Shown piece after piece: positions 6,352 through 10,905 of a stretch of 10,905 nucleotides of DNA. The DNA lies in NCBI GenBank assembly GCA_030741455.1, contig JASLVI010000045.1:1-10905 (forward strand), in the 5' to 3' direction. Position numbers and translations under genes: made by a program. Below the pieces are notes generated by a model. The model was not told the origin of the DNA, ran no database searches, and saw only the letters and a list, made by a program, of their open reading frames with translations. Each line of letters begins with the position of its first letter. Within the stretch, counting starts at the first letter, position 1. Source of the stretch: Candidatus Poseidoniaceae archaeon. GTDB taxonomy: Archaea; Thermoplasmatota; Poseidoniia; Poseidoniales; Poseidoniaceae.

Positions 6352-8717
6352 TGATGGAGTGCAAGAAGGAGCAACGTTCCATGTGGGAAGTGATGTTGGC
6401 GATTTGTCTCCCCACGATTGCACCAGGCCTTGCATTACTTCGTATACTTGATGCATCTGCCGACAGATTCCGAAAAGCCCTGCTATGTTTCCCAATTGGA
6501 CTCTTGGCTTTGTATGGAATTTCTGGATTCTTGTTTATTGCAAATCTCTGGTCGGTTACGAACCTTACCATGGTGCTGATCCTTGCAAATGCAATCTCCA
6601 TCGCATTTCTCTTTCGCAAAGTTCACGTTGAGAAATCGAAATACACGCAATGGCAGAAAATGGAGGCTGCTGTTCATGGAATCATTTTGAGTGAAACGGA
6701 GCCTGAAATCGAACAAGAAGTTGCTGCACAACAATGGTTCCAAGCCAATCGCAATCCAATTCTGCAAGTCGCTGCAGGGTGCTTTTGCCTCCTTACATTG
6801 ATTCCATTGCTCATGTTCGATCGCCCCTTTGGCGTCGATTGGATTGGTTTCAGTACACTCGCAACGAGTGTTGGACAAACTGGAACGTTTGAAGTTCCAT
6901 CTCCAAATTCTGGCGTTTGGACGTATCCGCCTGCATTTCCAACAACACTCGCATGGATTTCCGAACTTACTGGTTCGTCCATTGAGGAGGGCATTCTCGT
7001 TCTTGGCCACCTCTCTTTGTTCGCAATCTTGCTTGGCATATGGGGGAGCATGGATCGACTCGGTGCAGGAGCATCAAGCGTTCTTGCAATGGGTGCATCC
7101 TTTGCATTATTTGCCAAAGTGTTTGATTCAGGCTATCCCACCGTTGCGAGTCAATTAGGTCTTATCGCTGGCCTGATGATTGTACTGCGTCCGCTCCATC
7201 AGTCATTGTGGTATCACATCACTGCCTTTATTTTCCTCTCGTTCTGCACCGTGCTAATTCATCCTACAGGTGCAATTTATCTTGCTGCACTTCTGCTTGC
7301 AAGTCTTCTGATGCGTCAACGACTATCAGAGGATGAAAAGACGCACAGAAAGCCGATCTTCTTGACTTCAATCCTCATCATAAGTACAATGTTTGTCATC
7401 GCACTTCTCTTCTTTGCACCGAGAATGTTGAGTGAGCCTGTATTCGCTGAATATGGTTGGCAGGGGGGTAAACCGATGATCATGTACAATGGTCCGCTGA
7501 TGCTTCTTGCTGGAATATGCATCTATCTTGGACGAGAAAGCCTTGAAATCCGCTTGCTAACAGTGTGGTCCTTTTCGCTATGGATGTTTTCATTTATTCA
7601 CCTGATCGAAGGCCTCGCAAACATCCAAGTGCTCACCCTCCTGTCTTACACACTCTATTCCATGGCATTGCATGCCTACCATATTCCTCTTGCTGTCATA
7701 GTAGGTTTGCTTGCAAGTCGATCGACCTCATTTACGAACGTCGAGGAGGAGACGTCTTGGTTTGGTTTGGAGATGGACCCCTTCATCCGGCCGTTCTTCA
7801 GTACAATTTTACTCGCCATCCTCTTCATCGGTTCATTGTTCGCTGTTGGATTGATGGTTAATTTATCAGAACATGATGAGCTTCATGCCACTGCATCAGG
7901 TGACATTCAACTTCGAGAATATCTTTCAAATCATCCACCTGATCAATATGTATACACTGAAAACGTCCACTGGGGCCATGGTTTTGCATTCAACCCATCA
8001 TTGCAAACGAGCAGTGTGCCAACACTTGGTTTGTTGACACTTGATGAGAGCATACAAGCCCAAGCAACGACTGCTGTAAGGATGAATGAAATCCAGACAT
8101 TGCGGCAACTTGGAATTGGTTATGCCCTATCAAGCCCTATTGGAACAGTTGCAATGACACTTGGACCTTCACCCTACTGGAGTATAGAGCAATCCTTTGA
8201 AGGAGCAAGATATTGGAAATTATGGGACGAACCATCTCCTTCACGCGTATTGAACTTCCATGCTTTCGATACAACTGTTTGTGAAGAATCTGAAGGATGC
8301 AATCTTGAAGAAGACCCTTGGCGCAATCATCGATTCAATGATCCGTTGAATCGAGGCCCTGAGCGTATAAACATCGTCGGGGAAGGCATGTACTCATGGA
8401 TCAATGTTGTGAACAATCCAAACATAGCAGGTTTACATCAAGTATGTATTGTCTACGAACAAATTGGTTCATTTGAATCCTATCAGATCGATTTGAATGA
8501 ACGAACGATGACCATCGAGAAGAATGCCGGTTGGAATCATCAATGCATGAATATCAACCTCAATAATACGCTGGATGTGACAATCGCGCTGGACCAAGAT
8601 GGAACAACATGGATCAATCCACTCGGATTTTCAGGCCGAAGTGCTGAAATTTTTGATTCCACTGGCTTGAGATTGCATCATATTGAATTGAAACGCGTCA
8701 ATGTTGCGAAGGCATGA
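6345..8717 (+). CDS. Large multi-pass membrane protein, probable GT-C fold glycosyltransferase
   Basis: The 790 residues divide into a membrane half (about 14 hydrophobic segments between 14 and 505) and a soluble C-terminal half (506-790), probably outside. After the helix at 138-157, the loop FDRPFGVDWIGFSTLA (158-173) and the following SGVWTYPPAFPTTLAW resemble the first outer loop of GT-C glycosyltransferases, with an Asp (D165) and a YPP motif. These enzymes use lipid-linked sugars. Residues 520-630 resemble the soluble tail of such enzymes; 660-790 look beta-rich and hold Cys 701 and 734, with C646 and C652 just before. The GT2 gene that follows overlaps by ATGA, which supports a glycosylation role. 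The start is uncertain: 6345 gives the longest form, but the ATG at 6381 is preceded by AAGGAG at good spacing. The exact sugar and acceptor are unknown, and no close family is recognised with certainty. Confidence 0.72.
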   Translation: MNLMECKKEQRSMWEVMLAICLPTIAPGLALLRILDASADRFRKALLCFPIGLLALYGISGFLFIANLWSVTNLTMVLILANAISIAFLFRKVHVEKSKYTQWQKMEAAVHGIILSETEPEIEQEVAAQQWFQANRNPILQVAAGCFCLLTLIPLLMFDRPFGVDWIGFSTLATSVGQTGTFEVPSPNSGVWTYPPAFPTTLAWISELTGSSIEEGILVLGHLSLFAILLGIWGSMDRLGAGASSVLAMGASFALFAKVFDSGYPTVASQLGLIAGLMIVLRPLHQSLWYHITAFIFLSFCTVLIHPTGAIYLAALLLASLLMRQRLSEDEKTHRKPIFLTSILIISTMFVIALLFFAPRMLSEPVFAEYGWQGGKPMIMYNGPLMLLAGICIYLGRESLEIRLLTVWSFSLWMFSFIHLIEGLANIQVLTLLSYTLYSMALHAYHIPLAVIVGLLASRSTSFTNVEEETSWFGLEMDPFIRPFFSTILLAILFIGSLFAVGLMVNLSEHDELHATASGDIQLREYLSNHPPDQYVYTENVHWGHGFAFNPSLQTSSVPTLGLLTLDESIQAQATTAVRMNEIQTLRQLGIGYALSSPIGTVAMTLGPSPYWSIEQSFEGARYWKLWDEPSPSRVLNFHAFDTTVCEESEGCNLEEDPWRNHRFNDPLNRGPERINIVGEGMYSWINVVNNPNIAGLHQVCIVYEQIGSFESYQIDLNERTMTIEKNAGWNHQCMNINLNNTLDVTIALDQDGTTWINPLGFSGRSAEIFDSTGLRLHHIELKRVNVAKA
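6366..6371 (+). promoter_or_regulatory. Shine-Dalgarno motif favouring the internal ATG at 6381
   Basis: AAGGAG ends 9 nt before the ATG at 6381, which begins MWEVMLAICLPTIAPG, directly at the first membrane helix. No comparable motif precedes the ATG at 6345. If 6381 is the true start, the protein has 778 residues and the divergent spacer toward the M23 gene grows from 36 to 72 bp. Confidence 0.4.
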
Positions 8718-9487
8718 AAAACAACGACAAGAAAGGCGTTCATGTGAAACGCCTGATGATTCTTCTGCCCGTGCTGAATGAAGCAGAGGGTTTGGATGTC
8801 ATTTTGAAGGCGATTCCATACAACATGCTTGAGAAGATGGGTTGGGATTCAGACGTCCTCATCGTTGATGGAAAGAGTACGGATGAGTCGCAGCAGATCG
8901 GGATTGATGCTGGTTGCAACGTCATCGTTCAACCGAGTCGTGGGAAGGGGGAAGCGGTTCGAGTGGGTTTTGATTACGCCATTCGCCATGCATACGATGC
9001 TGTCGTCATGTTCGATGCGGACCAAACCTACAGTCCAGATGACATGTTGCCTATGCTCAAACAACTTCTTCCTGGACATGTCGTTGTTGGAAATCGATTG
9101 AGTTCGTTGATGACCAATGATGCAATGTCACCGCTCAATTGGATTGGAAACCACATACTCACATGGTCAGCAGTGATTCTCCATGGACTTGAGATTCATG
9201 ATGTCTGTAGTGGATACTGGCTCTTTGATCGTCAAGCACTTCTGCGGATGAATCTCAACAGTATGGATTTTGAAATCGAAGCCGAGATGTATGCTCAGTG
9301 CGCAATTTCAGGAATCCCTCTTTCAAACACTCCCGTTTCCTATGGGGCGCGAATTGGCGAGGCGAAACTCGGCTCACTTCGAGATGGGTCATCGATTCTA
9401 CGAAAACTCATCGTTCGCAAATTGTTCCCTCTTCCTGTTGAGGAAGAACTCGGTGATGGCAAATTAGCGTTTGAATCCAATCACTAA
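8714..9487 (+). CDS. Family 2 glycosyltransferase, DPM1/AglJ-like
   Basis: Transfers a sugar from a nucleotide sugar, probably to dolichyl or polyprenyl phosphate, on the cytosolic side. The GT-A fold motifs run in order: LPVLNEAEG (18-26), VDGKSTDES (51-59), RGKGEAVRVGF (76-86), the metal-binding DxD in MFDADQTYSPDD (D101, D103), GNRLSS (126-131), CSGYWLFD (165-172) and FEIEAEMYAQ (186-195). This is the set of dolichyl-phosphate mannose/glucose synthases and archaeal AglJ. It has 257 residues and no membrane helix, as in soluble DPM1 types. The start ATG overlaps the GT-C stop (ATGA), so translation is coupled and the two proteins probably act in one pathway, for N-glycosylation or other surface sugars. 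The last 24 bp overlap the convergent sodX gene. The sugar donor is not determined. Confidence 0.88.
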   Translation: MKNNDKKGVHVKRLMILLPVLNEAEGLDVILKAIPYNMLEKMGWDSDVLIVDGKSTDESQQIGIDAGCNVIVQPSRGKGEAVRVGFDYAIRHAYDAVVMFDADQTYSPDDMLPMLKQLLPGHVVVGNRLSSLMTNDAMSPLNWIGNHILTWSAVILHGLEIHDVCSGYWLFDRQALLRMNLNSMDFEIEAEMYAQCAISGIPLSNTPVSYGARIGEAKLGSLRDGSSILRKLIVRKLFPLPVEEELGDGKLAFESNH

Positions 9488-9748
9488 CGCATCAGGGACG
9501 AGCCCATAATTGTGGGAATCCGTTGAAGCCATTGGATCAGGGTTATCCCCCTCAACAAAATATCCGTTTGCTTCAATACGCTTCAAGCGTTTAATGCAAA
9601 CTCGTGATGAATCTCGAGGGTCGTAAAAGATTAGCAAATCCTCAATGTTTAGCACTTGACCATCATAGGGTATTGCTTCGAGGATATCACCGTCTCTCAA
9701 CGTAGGCCACATGCTGTCGCCGTTCACGACAATGGCCAATGTTTCCAA
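9464..9748 (-). CDS. sodX: Nickel superoxide dismutase maturation protease SodX (S24/S26 type)
   Basis: A signal-peptidase-like serine/lysine protease of 94 residues that removes the propeptide of nickel SOD so that its N-terminal His can bind nickel. The catalytic Ser is S12 in NGDSMWPTLRDGD, the general-base Lys is K53 in CIKRLKRI, and the closing motif VEGDNPDPMASTDSHNYG (65-82) matches this family. No membrane helix is present, so it is a soluble, short S26 member. The start is a TTG at 9748, since no ATG lies before the catalytic motif. GAGG overlapping the sodN stop codon is spaced well for it. The frame is the same as sodN, separated by a single TGA and three codons. The gene directly follows sodN, which makes the pairing of substrate and protease secure. 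Confidence 0.9.
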   Translation of the reverse strand: METLAIVVNGDSMWPTLRDGDILEAIPYDGQVLNIEDLLIFYDPRDSSRVCIKRLKRIEANGYFVEGDNPDPMASTDSHNYGLVPDALVIGFKR

Positions 9749-9753
9749 TGAAT

Positions 9754-9760
9754 CGCCTCA
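9754..9760 (-). promoter_or_regulatory. sodX: sodX ribosome binding site overlapping the sodN stop
   Basis: On the minus strand TGAGGCG holds the sodN stop TGA and a GAGG Shine-Dalgarno core, 7 nt before the TTG start of sodX. It supports the unusual TTG start and suggests that ribosomes ending on sodN restart on sodX, keeping the protease below its substrate in amount. Confidence 0.5.
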
Positions 9761-10198
9761 GCTTGCACGGACCCAAGAGACTTCTCGTCCCTTTGTAGCC
9801 CAGAACATGTTGTGAATGTCTTCAACAGCATCCATGAGTTCCTGAGCATGTTGTTCCGAAACTTCAACCTTGCAAGCGGAGCAAAGTTTTGCAGCCATCC
9901 AGAAGGTCGTGTGGAGATCTGGATTGGATTCAAGGTGTTGTGGCTTGAAGAAATCAGTCCAAAGAACAAGTAATTCGTCCTTGCACTTCTGTGCTTCCTC
10001 TTCTTTGATGGAAGCATAGCGGCTCATCGTATTGATGTATGAGGCAGAGGATTTGTCAGCATCTCCGCTGCTGAGTGCGACCATTTTCTTGGTCATCGAT
10101 TGCACGGCTTCTGCTGCAACGCGTGCACTGGCAGGGTCGTAGACGCCACAGGGGCCGTCACAATGGGCAAAGGCTTGGATAATGGTAGTGTTCTCCAT
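9758..10198 (-). CDS. sodN: Nickel superoxide dismutase SodN
   Basis: Converts superoxide to hydrogen peroxide and oxygen with a nickel ion held at its N-terminus. The diagnostic nickel hook HCDGPCGVYDP is at residues 12-22, with mature His1, Cys2, Pro5, Cys6, Gly7 and Tyr9. The first 11 residues (MENTTIIQAFA) are a propeptide, expected to be cut after Ala11 by SodX. The mature chain of 135 residues is longer than the roughly 117 of the Streptomyces enzyme but within a family-like four-helix layout, ending ELMDAVEDIHNMFWATKG. No export signal is visible, so it acts in the cytosol. The ATG at 10198 is chosen; an upstream in-frame GTG at 10222 would add eight residues without any family support. 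The gene heads a two-gene operon with sodX and is divergent from asd. Nickel SOD is known mostly from bacteria. Confidence 0.95.
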   Translation of the reverse strand: MENTTIIQAFAHCDGPCGVYDPASARVAAEAVQSMTKKMVALSSGDADKSSASYINTMSRYASIKEEEAQKCKDELLVLWTDFFKPQHLESNPDLHTTFWMAAKLCSACKVEVSEQHAQELMDAVEDIHNMFWATKGREVSWVRAS

Positions 10199-10225
10199 GA
10201 GGCTTCGTTGAATACCGAGCACTTG

Positions 10226-10233
10226 AAGATATG
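10226..10233 (-). promoter_or_regulatory. Weak TATA-like element upstream of sodN
   Basis: The minus strand reads GCATATCTT around here, 28-35 bp before the sodN ATG, about where a TATA box would sit for a leaderless or short-leader mRNA. The match to the archaeal consensus is poor. On the opposite strand CTAAATC (10262-10268), 22-28 bp before the asd ATG, is an equally weak candidate. Nothing else stands out in the 91-bp divergent spacer 10199-10289. Confidence 0.25.
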
Positions 10234-10289
10234 CTTTGATTCAAACCAAGAAAGCAAGGGACTAAATCAATCCGCCTTAAGTCGCAGAC

Positions 10290-10905
10290 ATGTCAAGAGT
10301 TGGGGTTGCAATCCTTGGCGCATCTGGCCTTGTTTCGCAACGGATGCAGCAACGCCTCTCAATGCATCCATGGTTTGAATTGGTTGCAATAGCAGGTCAA
10401 TCAAGCAATACGATGCTTTCAGATATCGATTGGCGTCTCGATGAACCTCGACCACAATCGATTGAAGAAAGTGAACTTCGGATACTCGACATCCATTCCG
10501 ATCGACTCGCCAATGCATTGCTGAAACAAAATGTCCAAATTGCATTTAGCGCACTACCAAGCCAAGCAGCTCTCGACATTGAAAAGCGTCTCGTCAAAGC
10601 AGGAATCCACGTCTTTTCAAATGCAAGTGCATATCGTATGCATCCGAATGTACCTCTCATCGTCGCTGATGTCAACCCTGATGCTTTGATACGGCCATTA
10701 GAAGGAACAACCCTCCATGCATGTGCAACAAATTGCACGTTGATTCCTGTGCTTCATCCTCTGTTCTTACTTACACAACATCACACAATTAGGAAGGTGA
10801 TTGTTCGAAGTGAACAAGCGCTTTCAGGAGCGGGTTGGAAACTTCTGTACAATGATGAATCGCAATCAAAAGCAATCGGAAACGAGATTGACGGTGAAGC
10901 CGAAA
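10290..10905 (+). CDS. asd: Aspartate-semialdehyde dehydrogenase, N-terminal 205 residues
   Basis: Reduces aspartyl phosphate to aspartate semialdehyde with NADPH, the branch point to threonine, methionine and lysine. The Rossmann motif VGVAILGASGLVSQRM (4-19) is followed by HPWFELVAIAG, the conserved FSALPSQAA (86-94) and VFSNASAYRMHPNVPL (108-123), which mark the archaeal/fungal subgroup rather than the E. coli type. The catalytic Cys is C149 in ATNCTLIPV, and QALSGAGW (176-183) follows. The start is fixed by an in-frame TAA at 10278 and the absence of any other start codon between. The frame is open to the window edge; family members have about 350 residues, so around 145 are missing. The usual active-site sequence NPNCST is altered here: the Pro is replaced by Thr and the Ser after Cys is absent. 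Confidence 0.93.
   Translation, partial: MSRVGVAILGASGLVSQRMQQRLSMHPWFELVAIAGQSSNTMLSDIDWRLDEPRPQSIEESELRILDIHSDRLANALLKQNVQIAFSALPSQAALDIEKRLVKAGIHVFSNASAYRMHPNVPLIVADVNPDALIRPLEGTTLHACATNCTLIPVLHPLFLLTQHHTIRKVIVRSEQALSGAGWKLLYNDESQSKAIGNEIDGEAE

Noticed and set aside
10267..10738. Minus-strand open frames at the right end (92 and 113 codons)
   Set aside because: They are antisense to asd, whose Rossmann, SALPS and catalytic Cys motifs are clear; the minus translations have no family features.
1..10905. CRISPR array, tRNA, rRNA, insertion sequence or integrated phage
   Set aside because: No regularly spaced repeats, tRNA-like T-loop sequences, transposase or integrase motifs, or terminal inverted repeats were seen; nearly all of the window is accounted for by coding genes.

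Overview
The window reads as ordinary chromosomal DNA from a marine planktonic archaeon, most likely a Thermoplasmatota lineage such as Candidatus Poseidoniales (Marine Group II). Three observations support this: an archaeal Nmd3 with its CxxC clusters, a bifunctional phosphoglucose/phosphomannose isomerase of the archaeal SIS type, and a GT-C/DPM1-like pair of the kind used in lipid-linked sugar pathways. Genes are densely packed with short spacers, base composition is balanced, and one TATA box is placed for a leaderless start. The lineage is inference. I see no rRNA, tRNA, CRISPR array, insertion sequence or phage gene.

Layout. On the minus strand, 1-173 holds the N-terminus of an exported protein, cut by the window edge, with its own TATA box. 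Upstream of it on the same strand is a rhomboid intramembrane protease with a C-terminal zinc-finger-like tail (235-1335). Divergent from it is a plus-strand run (1364-5702): a CcmA ATPase fused to a CcmB-like membrane domain, CcmC, a 52-residue CcmD that is easily missed, Nmd3, and phosphoglucose/phosphomannose isomerase. Convergent with the isomerase is a stand-alone M23 (LytM-type) metallopeptidase-like protein without a signal peptide (5694-6308, minus). Divergent from that is a two-gene glycosylation unit: a large multi-pass GT-C-like membrane protein (6345-8717) and a DPM1/AglJ-like family 2 glycosyltransferase (8714-9487), joined by an ATGA overlap. Convergent with these is a nickel superoxide dismutase operon (sodN then sodX, minus, 10198 to 9464). 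Divergent from sodN is aspartate-semialdehyde dehydrogenase, which runs off the right edge.

How the genes work together. ccmAB-ccmC-ccmD form the membrane heme-delivery half of System I cytochrome c maturation; CcmE, CcmF and CcmH are not in view. SodX cleaves the SodN propeptide so that His1 becomes the free N-terminus that binds nickel. The GT2 enzyme probably charges a dolichyl/polyprenyl phosphate with sugar and the GT-C protein probably transfers it outside the membrane, while the isomerase can feed hexose phosphates into such pathways.

I do not find a clearly new defence or mobile system. The leads most worth checking are the compact CcmA-CcmB fusion module, the archaeal nickel SOD pair whose genes share one frame across a single TGA, the cytosolic M23 protein in an organism expected to lack peptidoglycan, the rhomboid-zinc-finger architecture, and a perfect 16-bp palindrome in the 6309-6380 divergent region.
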